Source of the DNA: Homarus americanus | Taxonomy: Eukaryota; Arthropoda; Malacostraca; Decapoda; Nephropidae | Reading direction: 5' to 3' | DNA length: 64,000 bases | Assembly: GCF_018991925.1 (NCBI RefSeq) | Contig: NW_024735442.1 | Span: 646,001-710,000 of the forward strand | Shown here: positions 48,611-61,344 of the stretch, in pieces | Layout: each line of letters opens with the position of its first letter | Numbering within the stretch: the first letter of the stretch is position 1 | Position numbers and translations under genes: made by a program | The notes under the pieces: generated by a model | Seen by the model: the letters and a program-made list of their open reading frames with translations, nothing else | The model's database searches: none | What the model was told of the DNA's origin: nothing

Positions 48611-49165
48611 ATAAATGAAGGGAAAAAAACGGAAGGCGGAGGAAATCGATAGAGGGAATGATGCAGAGGTGAAGAAGAGGGAGAGAAGCGGGAAAAACAA
48701 AGAGTGTGAGGATGAAGCAGGGAAGAAAGAGAGGGAGAGGAAAGAGATAATAAAACTGGGAAGGAAAATAAAGGTGAAGAGACAGACAAGGCGGAGAGGA
48801 GATTGAAGGTCTGATTGGCACAGCAACAGAGGAGAAGGAAAGAGGAACACGAGAACAAAGAAGATAAAGATAAACAAGGAAATGAAGGAGGGAGAGAGAC
48901 AATGAAGGGAAGTGGGTAGTAGGGAGAGGGTGAAGAGAAGACAGATAAGCGAAGGGAAGGGGAGAGAAGGGGAAGGGTTAAAGAAAGGAGAGAAAGAGAA
49001 GGGGAGGAAAAGGAAAGAAAAGAAGAGGGAAGAGAAAGGAGGAGAGAAAAGGGGAGGGAATGGGGAGAGAAGGGGAAGGAAAGGAGGACAGAAAGGGGAA
49101 GGGAAGGAGTAGGGAAGGAAAAGCGAAGGGAAGGAGGAGAAAAGGAGGAGAAGGATGCAGGATGA
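48531..49165. repeat. (GA)n and 630-bp polypurine tract
   Basis: About 79 bp of pure GA are followed by about 550 bp that is almost all purine on the plus strand. Mirror-repeat content is high. Open frames on either strand are low complexity (Ser/Leu or Lys/Glu/Arg/Gly). Confidence 0.95.
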
Positions 49166-49239
49166 TGAAACATGATGAAGGGCAATCAGTAATGTGTGTA
49201 GTGATGAGGGAGGGAGCGGTGGAGTTGATGAACCCCGTG

Positions 49240-49430
49240 TGTGTTAGGTTAGGTTAGGTTACGTTAGGGTAGGGTAGGGTGGGTTAGGGTAGGTTAGGGT
49301 AGGGTTAGGGTAGATTAGGGTAGGGTAGGGTGGGTGAGGGTAGGTTAGGGTAGGGTTAGGGTAGATTAGGGTAGGGTAGGGTAGGGTAGGGTAGGGTAGG
49401 GTAGGTTTGGTTAGGTTAGGTTAAGTGGCT
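49240..49430. repeat. TTAGG / TAGGG interstitial telomere-like array
   Basis: GTTAGGTTAGGTTACGTTAG passes into GGGTAGGGTAGGGTAGGG and back to TTAGGTTAGG over about 190 bp. Confidence 0.85.
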
Positions 49431-49683
49431 TTTTTCTTTGACTTTTTTGTATAGCTTCTGTTTGTGTGTCTCTGTATCAGCGACTATCTCCCACGTTATC
49501 TCTCCTGATAGACACGACCACAGAGTCACCTGAGTTCTCTACCTTCTCCTCGCTTTATTTGGTGATGGTGCAGCACAGGCTAGACGACATGTGGAAAGGC
49601 ATTATATGTGGCTGATGGGTATTTCGATGCACAAGGGCAAGTACAGTAGTTTTACGCGTATAGTTGTCTTGTTACACACACAC

Positions 49684-50470
49684 AGGCATGGACTACGGAG
49701 AACAAGGTCACCATCAACCACACCAAAACCGTAGTCATGCACATCAATACCGCCACCACTCCAGTGCAAGCTCGAACAGTCACAGTGGGTGCCCATCCTC
49801 TCCAGTTAGTGCAGTCTGCCAAACTCCTGGGAGTTACCATAGACCACAAACTGGACTGGAAGGCCCATGTAAATAACACAATCAAGGCAGCTTCGTACCG
49901 ACTCTACTGTACATGCTACGACGACTTTGGTCACTTGGGACACCCACGCCAGAGCTGAGGACTATCTACAACGCCTTTATTCTCCCCAAACTAACATGTG
50001 CGTCACCAGCCTGGTCGTCTTCTCTCAACTCCACCCAACAACGTCGGCTAGAGAAGGTACAGAAAAGGGCCTGCAGAATCATGCTCGGCGCAGACTACTC
50101 CGGCTACATCAACGCTCTCTCCACCCCGGAAATGCCATCCCTCAGTGACCTCCACCACCAAGCACTAGCAAGGTTTGGCAGTGGACTACTGCACCACCCT
50201 CGTCATCGCCACCTCCTGCCACCGGCAGCCCCCCACCCACCTCGCGCAGTCCGCCACTACAACAAAATTCAGCCCATAAGAGCCCGCACTGATAGATATA
50301 AGAATAGCACCATCCCATCTATTGTTAAAATAATAAACATCTCCTGATTTATGTACTGTACAGCCCTGTAAATGTATTCAACGCATATCATTATGTCTAA
50401 ATCAAATGTAAATTTGTATATTTTCAGCCACCGGCTGCAACTCTATTAATAAACCGTTTATTATTATTTA
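49684..50470 (+). mobile_element. LINE copy 1 (family X), RT C-terminus
   Basis: NKVTINHTKTVVMHIN then KLLGVTIDHKLDWKAHVNNT (49700-49880), a frameshift near 49910, then FILPKLTCASPAWSSSLN and RKVQKRACRI-like text to KIINIS stop (50347). The 3' UTR ends TTAATAAACCGTTTATTATT. It starts inside the RT domain, so it is 5'-truncated. Confidence 0.88.
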
Positions 50471-50478
50471 TTATTTTT

Positions 50479-50572
50479 AATATTTACACACACACACACA
50501 CACACACACACGCACGCACGCACGCACACACGCACACGCACACACACACACACACACATACACACACACACA
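50479..50572. repeat. (CA)n/(CG-CA)n microsatellite
   Basis: CA repeats with several CGCACGCACGCAC stretches. It separates LINE copies 1 and 2. Confidence 0.96.
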
Positions 50573-50578
50573 CACCTC

Positions 50579-53070
50579 AGAGTTAGGTACCCATGTGCCA
50601 AGTTAGTATTATGTGGGGATTTAAATGAAATTGACACCACTGATATCCAGGACCAGCTATCACTATCACAAGTTGTGACCTTCCCCACACACGGTCAAAA
50701 CACCCTTGACCTTATCTTAACTGACTTAGCGGACCAGTACCAACCTCCTCAACCACTGCCTCCTGTCGGGTGTAGCACACACTTATCAGTGCTCTGGTCC
50801 CCTGCTGCCACTCCCACTCAAGTACAGAGACCCTACATCAAGACCTACAGGCCGATTACTGACTCTGCAGTACGCCTCTTTGGACAGTGGATAGTTCACT
50901 ATCCCTGGACTGAAGTACTCAGCGTGGATGACGTGGAAACCAAATGGATAAATTATACCAACACCACCACCGAAGCTCACCACCACTTCTTCCCCGAGAA
51001 GTCCGTCAGATCTCACCCAGCTGACTTGCCCTGGATCACACCTCGGATCAAAAGACTTATGCAACAGAGAGACAGAGCATTTCATCTCAATGACCACATC
51101 CGCTACAGGTCACTTCGCAACAGAGTCATCCGCGAAATACGCACTGCAAAGAAGTCCCACTACCCAACCAAATTACAACACCTGAAGCAGACCAACATCA
51201 GTCAATGGTATGGTAAGCTTAAAGAACTCTGTGGACTAAACAATATGACACACCCCCTCCCCTTCCTTAGCCATCTCACTAATGTTGACGCAGCTGAGCA
51301 AACAAATAACCATTTCGCTACTATATGCCAGACGCTCCCACGGCTTGACACAACCACTCTCCCTGCTTACCTACCAGCCCCCCTTCCCACTGACTTAGTA
51401 GAGGAATTTGACGTAGCAAAACGCCTGGACAAACTAAAATTAAAACGCTCTACCACCCCCATTGACTTACCAATGAAACTATTCAAGGAGTTCTCCCCGG
51501 AGCTTGCTAAACCCCTCTGCTCCATCATCAATGCTTCTCTCAGTCAAGCCAGATGCCCAGCTGACTGGAAGACCTCTTATGTATCACCAGTGCCCAAGTC
51601 AACCAGCCCACAATCCTTAAATCAGCTACGACCTATTGCAATCACCCCAATACCCAGCCTAATCTGTGAAAGTTTTGTGTTTGACTGGGCTTATGCTGAT
51701 ATTGCAGGAGTCGTAGACCCTCAGCAATTTGGCAACATGAAAACTTCCTCCACCACTCACTGTCTTGTCAGCTTTCTCGATTACATATACCGCCATCTCG
51801 AGAAACGAAAAACGTCTGTAGCTGTCGCCTTCATTGATTTCACTAAAGCGTTCGACCTAGTCGACCACAATATAATCATAAACAAAGCTATTGACCTCGG
51901 GCTTCGGAGAAGTCTCATACCATGGCTTACAGACTTCCTCAGTGACCGACGCCAAGCTGTACGCTTCCGAGGGGCTGTCTCCACCTTTCAGTCACTCACC
52001 TGTGGCGTCCCCCAAGGCACCAAGATGGGACCACTCTGCTTCCTTATGCTCATCAATGATGCCCTAAGAGAAGCCCCTGCTCGCTGGAAATATGTCGACG
52101 ACTCCACCATTGGGATCAGCGTCAACAATTCCGCTCCCAACTATACCGCCCTTCAGGATTTATTGAACAGTCTCCAAAACTGGGCCACCAACAACCATGT
52201 CACCATCAACCATACCAAGACAATGGTTATGCACATCAACCTCTCCTCCGACATTGTCCCACCTCCTTCCATTACCCTAGGTCCGAACACACTCCAGGTT
52301 GTAGATTCCACGAAGCTCCTCGGCGTCACCATAGACAACAAACTAAATTGGAAACCACACGTCAGTGAAGTTGTCAAATCCTCCAGTTTCCGTCTCCACC
52401 TCCTCCGCCGACTCAAGTCCCTCGGAGTTCCTGCACCGAGCTCCTCAGTGTTTACACAACATTCATACTTCCCAAGCTCACCTATGCCTCCCCCACCTGG
52501 TCTTCCTCCCTAAATGCCACACAACGTAAACACCTAGAAAAAGTGCAAAAGAGGGCATGCAAGATTATTCTCTCCCCTTCCTACTCCACATATCAAGAAG
52601 CGCTCAACACACTGACCCTTTCGACTCTCACTGACCATCACCACGGCCTCATCTGCAAATTTGGTAAGAAGCTTCTACACCATCCCCGACACCGGCCCCT
52701 ACTACCACCTGAGATCCCCTGTCCGAGAATTGCTGTTCGACACCACAACCGCATCCAGCCCATACGTGCACGAACTGATCGCTATAAGAACAGCCCAGTC
52801 CCAACCATTGTAAAAATTATCAATAACATGTAATAAATCAGTGTATTCACTCCCAGTAAACACTGCTCCCTACACTGTCACTATGTTGAAATGAACTGTA
52901 TTTTGAGCTGATCCCCATCTAAGTTACTATATGTCTTATTTGTGTCACTTATGTCACTTGTATATTATTTGTAATTCGTAACCCATTCCCCAAATATGTA
53001 ACTGTATATTTTCAGCCTTCTGGCTGCCAAGCTCTTTCAATAAACCGTTAATTATTATTATTATTATTAT
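50579..53070 (+). mobile_element. LINE copy 2 (family X), nearly full RT
   Basis: It begins within the endonuclease (CGDLNEID at about 50615) and continues as one open frame to 52513. Motifs: VAFIDFTKAFDLVDHNIIIN, CGVPQGTKMGPLCFLMLIND, catalytic YVDD (about 52095), VTINHTKTMVMHIN and LLGVTIDNKLNWKPHV. A one-base loss near 52436, relative to the copy at 59099, shifts the frame; the remaining C-terminus is at 52543-52833. The 3' UTR ends CAATAAACCGTTAATTATTA plus (ATT)n. A CR1/Jockey-group element; exact clade uncertain. Confidence 0.93.
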
Positions 53071-53189
53071 TACACACACACACACACACACACACACTAC
53101 TACTACTACTACTACTCTGCTGTCACTAGGAATCGAGTATGACGATCATCAAGCTATGATACAATGATATGAGTTATTAAGTTTGTCAC

Positions 53190-54228
53190 CTAGGTTGGTG
53201 AGTTTTGAGGTGACTAAAGATGCCGATACGTGACCCGCAGCGTCGTTCACATTTGTTGCACATGTGGACGGCTCCATCTACTGCGGGAAGGGCTGTGGCA
53301 GCGTCTTTACGGCGTTGGCACTTGTCTGCCTCGGTTTGTAGCCGGGCTAACTCGAAAGTATTGACACCTTCTCGTGTGGTGCTCCTTAAAGCGTTACGAA
53401 GTGGATTTATCGACTCCCAGGTGAGGGGGTCGATTTGGCACTTTTTCAGATTTGTCTTAAGACTATCCTTATACCATTTCAGTTGCCCGCCGGCGTTACG
53501 TTTTCTATTCATTAGGTGACTGTAAAGTAGCTGCTTTGGCAGTCTACTGTCGTCCATGCAGGTAACAGGGCCAGTCCAACGTAGTTGTTCATGGATAATG
53601 GTAGCCTTGATGCTCCTACAGTTGGTGTCAGCATGAATACTGGCATTTGTTCTCTTGTCTTCCCAACGAACTCGGAGGATGGAACGTAGGCTTCGTTGGT
53701 GAAAGTTTTCAAGTGCCTTAGAAATGCTTCCTGTCTGTGACCCATGTCTCACTGCCATATAGCAGGGTGGGGAGGACCACTGCTCGATAAACATGCAGCT
53801 TTGTAGATAATTTCAGCTCCCTACAGCTGAAGACACGGTTTCGGAGTCTACCAAAGGCTTGAGCTGCACATCTGATCCGATGCTGAATCTCTTCATCGAT
53901 GTCTGCGGTGGTGGACAGGTGGGAGCCGAGATACCGAAAGTGGGCAACATTAGAGAGGGTAGCACCGTTAAGATGGATGGATGGTGGAAGTGTGTCTGAA
54001 CCAGGGGCAGGTTGAAAGAGAATCTGAGTCTTACGTACATTCACCTCAAGGCCAAAGTGTGCATACGCATCTGCGTAGGTGTTCCGGATCTCCTGTAAGT
54101 CGTGTTCAGTGTGAGCAACAAGGGTGAGGTCGTCTGCATACTGAAGTTCAGTAATGGAAGCTGCCGACACTTTTGTTCTTGCCTGGAGTCGTCTTATGTT
54201 GAAAAGACCCTTCACCCGGTACTCGATG
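53190..54228 (-). mobile_element. LINE with C-terminal C2H2 finger, 5'-truncated
   Basis: The minus strand starts at RT motif 5: ITELQYADDLTLVAHTEHDL, then GLEVNVRKTQILFQP, FRYLGSHLSTTADIDEEI and PTLLYGSETWVT. After a frameshift near 53730 it reads FHQRSLRSILRVRWEDK, LRWTGPV, and a C-terminal zinc finger CNKCERRCGSRIGIFSHLKT + H. Family as at 8145 and 16995. Confidence 0.9.
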
Positions 54229-54308
54229 TTCACCCCGCTGGGTGTAAACGGGACTGCCTAGTATGGGCCAATAGGCCTGTTGCAGTTTCTTCCATTCTTA
54301 TTATCTTA
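54229..54308 (+). mobile_element. CR1-type LINE 3' end (family B), 80 bp
   Basis: GCTGGGTGTAAACGGGACTG then GTATGGGCCAATAGGCCTGT and a CCATTCTTATTATCTTAT tail. It abuts the 5' truncation point of the C2H2-finger LINE. Confidence 0.75.
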
Positions 54309-54592
54309 TAAGAAACATATACAATATACATATAAACACACACGGTTATAATAATATTACAAGTACATCGACAAACATACACAAAGGCGCCCACACAGGA
54401 AGTGACGAGTGTGGAGGGAGGGTGGTCAAATAATCAGGAGTGAGGGTCGAGGGCACCGCTGCCTCCTCTTCCTGTCCATTATTCAGTGAACTTTCAGCAG
54501 GCAGGAGCAACACTCACCCATACGTTTATTCTCAAGTGTTAATATAATACAACTGTCAAGGGTTATAGTACTGTGTGTTAGAGTGTTCGCTT

Positions 54593-54749
<157 letters not shown>

Positions 54750-54809
54750 ATGCACTGAAGATCTCAACCCTCAGATGGGAAACTCATTTCGTCTGACGAG
54801 ACGTTGGAA

Positions 54810-55455
54810 GATACTAGTGTTATGTAGAGGAGGACGTATACTAGTGTTAGGATACTAGTGTTAAGGAGGAGGTAAGGAGGAGATACAGTACTAGTGTTAG
54901 TGAGGGAGGAGATAGTGTTGCGTAGGAGGTACTAGTGTTAGTAGGGGAGGAGGTACTAGTGTTAGGGGAGGAGATACTAGTGTTAGTGAGGAGGAGTACT
55001 AGTACTAGTGTTACGTAGAGGAGGAGATACTAGTGTTAAGGAGGAGGACTAGTGTATGTAGAGGAGGAGATACTAGTATACTAGTGTTACGTAGAGGAGG
55101 TGTTAGGTACTAGTGTTACGTAGAGGAGGAGATACTAGTGTTACGTAGGGGAGGAGGTACTAGTGTTACGTAGAGGAGGAGATACTAGTGTACGTAGGGA
55201 GGAGGTACTAGTGTTACGTAGAGGAGGATACTAGTGTTACGTAGAGGAGGAGGTACTAGTGTTACTAGTGGTAGAGGAGGAGGTACTAGTGTTACGTGGG
55301 AGGAGGAGGTACTAGTGTTACTAGGAGAGGTACTAGTATGTGAGGAGGTACTAGTGTTAAGGAGGAGGAGAGGTACTAGTGTTACGTGGAGGAGGAGGTA
55401 CGTAGGAGGTACAAGGAGGAGGTACTAGTGTTACGTGGAGGAGGAGGTACGCACT
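54810..55455. repeat. GGAGGAGGTACTAGTGTTACGTAG degenerate minisatellite
   Basis: About 25-bp units with the palindrome ACTAGT (or TACTAGTA) and a G/A-rich half, very variable in length, over about 640 bp. Confidence 0.9.
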
Positions 55456-56864
55456 GTCCTCATGGGGACATAAACCTCCACCCTTCTAAAGCCTCTGAGC
55501 TGGCGGCACTTAGTCTGCACCCCCCCCGCACCTCCTCTCTATATCTTGTACCCTGTTTCACTTTGTTGTCCATATAAACCACTTGCTCCATGCGCTCCAT
55601 AGACGCTGTACGTAATGGCCGCTCATTAAGGTGATGCAGTAGAAAACTCCGTGAATGTGACCTCGAGTGATCTACCTGGTGTTAGTCTCTGTAAGGCACT
55701 AAACGCGCCCCAGCCTTGTGAGCCTCAAGTACCTAATTCTTAAGATATAATGACCTGTTGATTAAGTCATCAGATACCGGAGGAATGCTTCCTCTCAATG
55801 TTACTCTCTAGCAGTAAGTGAAGGGCCGATATGCTATCATCTGGATGTCAGTAGGGAGCTAGCTGGTGTTGTGCCCTGCTTCTCTTCCTTAATGATATCT
55901 TCACCTTGAGTTTGTCATACTCTTTAGTTAACACAAGGGTATACGATCTGACTGGTTGAAGGTGACAACATGTGGAGGCAGCGGGTGACTCATGCTGGCG
56001 TGACACTGTTGTCCCCGCCATAATGACCTGTCTCGCCCTTCACTGTGTAGCTGACGGCCGCGTGCTCTTCCTTGTGTGTGTCCGGGATGTCAGGGGGATG
56101 ATTGGCGGGTTATGATGTTAACTCTATCTCACACTCTGAACATCAATACATCTGAGGCGTGGTCACTGAATGATAAACTAAGGTCGATAACTTAATAATA
56201 ACTGCTATCACATCATATCAATTCAGTGAGAGACATATCCTTCGTGCAGTGAGTAAGTCTGTCTGTCAAACACACACCAGAATTAACAAAACATTAAGGA
56301 GAAGAAGACGAGTGTGGCCAATTGGTCTGTAGGAGCAACACGTGCAGGCTCCATGTGTTATGTAGAGAAAAATCCCTAATTCACGCGGCAGGATCCTTAC
56401 TGCCCTGAGACACGTAACAACAATACATACAGTATATTATGAGTTAAGGGGTGATGACTCAACTAATTTCTACGACATTATGATCTTTAGTCCTTTTTTA
56501 TACTTCCTCTGCAGAAAAGAACATTTATTGGGCCTGTCATTCCAACACAAAGCAACTGGATTGTTCATTTTGGGAACATTTGATAAATTGTTAAATATTA
56601 TATCGAGAACGTTCCAAGTCAGAACCGTGTTACAGATAACTGATATACTGTACAACACATTAAGTCACAGGACGAGGATCAGTTTTACCAACATATCGTA
56701 AGAGTAAATTAACTCCAGCTCCCGTCCCTGACCCACCCAAGGTTGATACATACAGTATAACAGGAGGTCCACCCGTTTTATTGGTAGTGGTCACAGTAAC
56801 TGCTACAACAATATTCTTTGTTCAACATAGTAGTGCGAATAACCAAGGATCCATGCATAATAAA

Positions 56865-56898
<34 letters not shown>

Positions 56899-57370
56899 AA
56901 CACTACACAAGGGTAATTAGATTAAACAAATTGGACGTGATAAACGTTTAGAATAACTGTAGTTGGTGGTGGTAAGTGGGTGACGTCGGCGGGGGAGAGA
57001 AGAATGGAAATTGTGTTACGGACAAAACAATAATTGTCATGACAACAGTACAACGCGGACGAGAAAGAATGCAGTACCTGTAAATATGTGAAAAATTGTC
57101 GGTAAAAGCTTTACCAATTCATTGTTAATTAAATTGTTTTTAATGGAATAATTAAAAATAACTAAATGGTATTAAAAAATCGTTGAAAATTCATGCCAGT
57201 CTGACGCTCAAGTACTAGTACACATTATTGACATGTTACACACTGTATCTATTTCCCGTCTATGATCAGTGCTTCAGTGTGTTTATAGGTCATGGGAGCG
57301 CGGGTGTTTGATCAGTGGGTGAGTCAATGTGTTCATGTACCAAAGCTTGTTACAAAACCGTTAATACACA
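55456..57370. other. No recognised gene
   Basis: Mixed sequence with a (GT)n run at 56872-56895. No exon with a convincing domain translation was found. Confidence 0.4.
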
Positions 57371-57375
57371 CACTG

Positions 57376-59545
57376 AAGGTTGTGGGCCCCGGCACACACA
57401 CCCAGATCACACCCAGCTGACTTGCCCTGGATCACACCTCGGATCAAAACACTTATGCAACAGAGAGACAGTACCTTTTATCTTAATGACCACAACCGCT
57501 ACAGGTCCCTTCGCAACCAAGTCATCTGCGAAATACGCACTGCAAAGAAGTCCTACTACCCAAACAAGTTGCAACACCTGAAGCAGACCAACATCAGTCA
57601 GTGGTATGGTAAGCTTAAAGAACTCTGTGGACGTTAAGACACACCCTCTCCCCTTCCTTCGCCATCAATTCAATTTCAATTTCAATTGTTTATTCCTTGA
57701 TAGAGGAAGCGGGATCCTAGTGCTGTCACTAGGTACCCCTGTACAATGACACCAGAAGCATCTGGCAAGTGTGGCAAGTATATACAGTATAAATATTATA
57801 AAGGGGCTTACTAAAGCCTAAGGAAGGAAAGAAGGATATTCCTTTTACACATAATCAATATTATTTACAAAATATCTGGCCAGTATGGGGAGGATCATCG
57901 TGTCTCCGTCAGGGGGTCGTGGAGTGGTGGTCCAGCAGGCGTCACGGAAGCGTTGTGTGTGGGCCTTCGCCATCTAGATAATGTTGACGCAGCTGAGCAA
58001 TCAAACAACCATTTCGCAACTATATGCCAGACGCTCCCCCGGCTTGACACAACCAGGCTCCCTGCTTACTTACCAGCCCCCCTTTCCCACTGACTTAGTA
58101 GAAGAATTTGAAGTAGCAAAAAGTCTGGACAAACTGAAGTTAAAACGCTCCACCACCCCACTGACTCTACAAGAAGTTCTCTCCGGAAATAGCGAAACCC
58201 CTCTGCTTCATCATCAATGCTCCATCAGCCAAGATCTCATATGTGACACCAGTGCCCAAATCAACCAGCCCACAATCCTTAAATGAGCTACGAACCATTG
58301 CCATCACCCCAATACCCAGCTTAATCTGCGAAAATTTCGTGTTTGACTGAGCTTATGCTGCTATTGCAGGCGCCATAGATCCTTAGCAATTTGGTAATAT
58401 GAAAACTTCCTCCACCACTCACTTTCTTGTCAGCTTTCTCGACTACATATACTGCCATCTGGAAAAACGAAAGACGTCTGTGGCTGTCGCCTTGATTGAC
58501 TTCACCAAAGCATTTGACCTAGTTGACCACAGCTTAATCATCAACAAAGCTACCGACCTCAGGTTTTGAAGAAGTCTTACACCATGGCTTACAGACTTCC
58601 TTAGTGACCGACGCCAAGCCGTACGCTTCCAAAGGACTGTCTCCACTTTTCAGTCTCTCACCTGAGGCGTCCTGCAGGGTACCAAGATGGGACCGCTCTA
58701 CTTCCTTATGCTTATCAAGTTATCAATGATGCCCTAAGAGAAACCTCTACTTGCTGGAAATATGTCGACGACTCCACCATTGGGATCAGTGTCAACAACT
58801 CGGCTCCCGACTACACCGCCCTCCAGGATTTATTGAAGTCTCCGAAATTGGGCCACCAACAACCACGTCACCATCAATTATACCAAGACCATGGTTATGC
58901 ACATCAACCTCTCCTTTGACCTTGTCCCACCTCCCTCCATTATTTTGGGCCCCAACACACTTCAGGTTGTGGACTCCACTATGTTCCTCGGTGTCACCAT
59001 AGATAACAAACTAAATTGAAAAACACGTCAGTAAAGTTGTCAAATCCTCCAGTTTTCGTCTCCACCTTCTCCGCCGACTTAAGTCCCTCGGAGTTTCTGC
59101 ACCCGAGCTCCTCAGTGTTTAGTCAACATTCATACTTCCCAAGCTCACCTATGCCTTCCCTGCCTGGTCTTCCTCCCTAAATGCCACACAACGGAAAACA
59201 CCTAGAAAAAGTGCAAAAGAGGGCATGCAATATTATTCTCTCCCCTTCCTACTCCACATAACAAGAAGTGCGCAACACACTGACCATCACCAAGACCTGA
59301 TCTGCAAATTTGGTGAGAAGCTCCTGCACCACCCTCAACACCGGCTCCTACTTCCACCCGAGATCCCTCGTCCGCGAATTGCTGTTCGACACCACAACCA
59401 CATGCAGCCCACACGAGCACGTACTGATCGCAATAAGAACAGCCCCGTCCCAACCACTGTAAAAATTATCTACAACTCGTAATCAACCAGTGTATTCACT
59501 CCCAGCCAATCTTACCTCTTTGCACAGTCACAATGTTGATCTGCT
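57376..59545 (+). mobile_element. LINE copy 3 (family X), heavily decayed, with nested insertion
   Basis: It matches copy 2 from 51008 onward (ADLPWITPRIKTLMQQRDS; KSYYPNKLQHLKQTNISQWY; YVDDSTIGISVNNS-like text at 58760; a final KIIYNS stop at 59480). Many stops and indels. A 297-bp element is inserted at 57667-57963. Confidence 0.9.
57667..57963 (-). mobile_element. 297-bp retroelement 3' fragment nested in LINE copy 3, 11-bp TSD
   Basis: It is flanked by CCTTCGCCATC at 57656-57666 and 57964-57974, a perfect 11-bp target duplication. On the minus strand it ends GGAATAAACAATTGAAATTG + AAATTGAATT, a short-unit tail like that at 1366. Upstream text could be the tail of a coding frame (ILARYFVNNIDYV then stop). 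Confidence 0.85.
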
Positions 59546-59711
59546 TAATACTTGTACAGTCGCCTCTCACAAATCACCACGTTTGGAGACTTGACTACCC
59601 GTTCACATAAGCTGTTCCAAACTACATACAGTGCACATATGGAACGTACGGCCCCAGCTTAGGCTCCTATACTTGTCTTGAAGAGCTTCACAACTGTCAC
59701 CTCTTGTACTG

Positions 59712-60437
59712 CCATGGTGTTGTACAGCCTTAACAACATCAACCGAGAGGAGTCGACTTGTGAAAAAGAGACTTAGGGGCACTTGTAAGCCCGGACCTAC
59801 GGCCTAGAAAACAGTGCGTTAATGTTCGAAATAAGGCAAACAGAGTATTAGGTTATATATCTAGAAGTGTAAGTAATAAGAGTGCAGAGGTCTTATTGCA
59901 ACTATATCTTGCGCTAGTCAGGCCGCACCTCGATTATGCTGTTCAGTTCTGGTGCCCTTATTATAGAGTGGATATCAATTCACTAGAGTCGGTGCAGCGA
60001 AGAATGACGAAAATGATTCCGGGACTTAGAAACCTTCCAAATAAGGATAGGTTAAAGAAACTAAACTTGCATTCCCTAGAAAGACGAAGAGTGCGGGGAG
60101 ATATGATAGAAGTAGTCAAGTGGGTGAAAGGAATCAATAAATGAGATATAGATAAAGTTCTTATAATATCCGAGCAGGATAGGACTCGAAGCAACGGATT
60201 TAAGTTGGATAAGTTTAGGTTTAGGAGGGAGATAGGAAGAAACTGGTTTACAAATAGGGTGGTAGACGAGTGGAACAAGCTTAGCAACTTTGTAGTAAGT
60301 GCTGGAACTCTGGAAAGTTTTAAAAGGAGGCTGGATAGATTCATGGATGATAGAGAGTGGTAGTAACTCTCGACAGGAGCTGCCATGCACAGGCCAACCG
60401 ACCTATTCCAGACTCCTTATTTTCTTATGTTCCTATG
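59712..60437 (+). mobile_element. CR1-type LINE (family A) fragment
   Basis: LVRPHLDYAVQFWCPYYRVD, then VQRRMTKMIPGLRNLPNKDR, SLERRRVRGDMIEVVKWVKG, a stop (TGA) at INK, and SFKRRLDRFMDDREW. The tail is TCCTTATTTTCTTATGTTCC. 5'-truncated. Confidence 0.87.
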
Positions 60438-60439
60438 TA

Positions 60440-61130
60440 TTGTACACTGCTTCATGATATATTCCTCGCATCGCCTTGATCGTCTCAGACACTCCCCTTC
60501 TCTCGAATACCTGTACATCGTCCATGGAACCTTTCCCTTTCATTATTAGGTATATAATTCTTAAGTAATTGTCTTAGATACTCAGGAGTGTTAACCTTGT
60601 ATAGAATATCAGTATTAACTAATAAATACTGAGAGTACTGAGGGTGGTCGGTCAATGCAAGACGTGGGAAATCAAGTTCATATTAATTCTCTATCAGAGT
60701 GTCGTTCAGTACAAATGAATGGCGACCATCTGTTGTAATTAAAAAATCTATTTTCTTTTATCCCTTTTCAAGTCAGCTCTCATCAGGGAACTACAAACAC
60801 ACACTGATTTTTCATTATCGCCTTTTTTCGATTTGCAAACACAATGAGAGTTGATAAATATTGAAAGATTTAGATTAAGAGTAGAACAACGCGAACAGGT
60901 GAAAAGACGTTTTGAATAAGTACAAAAGTGAACCCCGAACTATGGTAGTTTCCTGCAGCGTTTAACTTATATGAAAAGTGATTTACAGAGAGAGAGAGAG
61001 AGAGAGTTTGTGTTGACGAGCCAGGGGATGTTGTAGTATCTTATCAGCAAGTCTAACGATCATCACTTGTAGTCGAGCTTATCACCTTACCTTACGACAT
61101 CCTCTTGATTACGAACCTTTATATCTTAAA
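60440..61130. other. No recognised gene
   Basis: AT-rich spacer with a 20-bp (GA)n run near 60990. Confidence 0.4.
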
Positions 61131-61136
61131 ACTCTG

Positions 61137-61335
61137 CCATCACCACCACATACACCACACACTGTCATCACCACCACATACACCACACACTGTCATCACC
61201 ACCACATACACCACACACTGTCATCACCACCACATACACCACACACTGTCTTCACCACCACATACACCACACACTGTCATCACCACCACATACACCACAC
61301 ACTGTCTTCACCGCCACATACACTTCACACTGTCA
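61137..61335. repeat. 28-bp tandem repeat
   Basis: About seven copies of TCATCACCACCACATACACC(ACACACTG), just beyond the 3' tail of the next CR1 copy. Confidence 0.95.
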
Positions 61336-61344
61336 TCACCACGA

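Noticed and set aside
48452..49185. 141-224 codon Ser/Leu/Phe frames opposite the polypurine tract
   Set aside because: Same cause: homopurine DNA translated in reverse.
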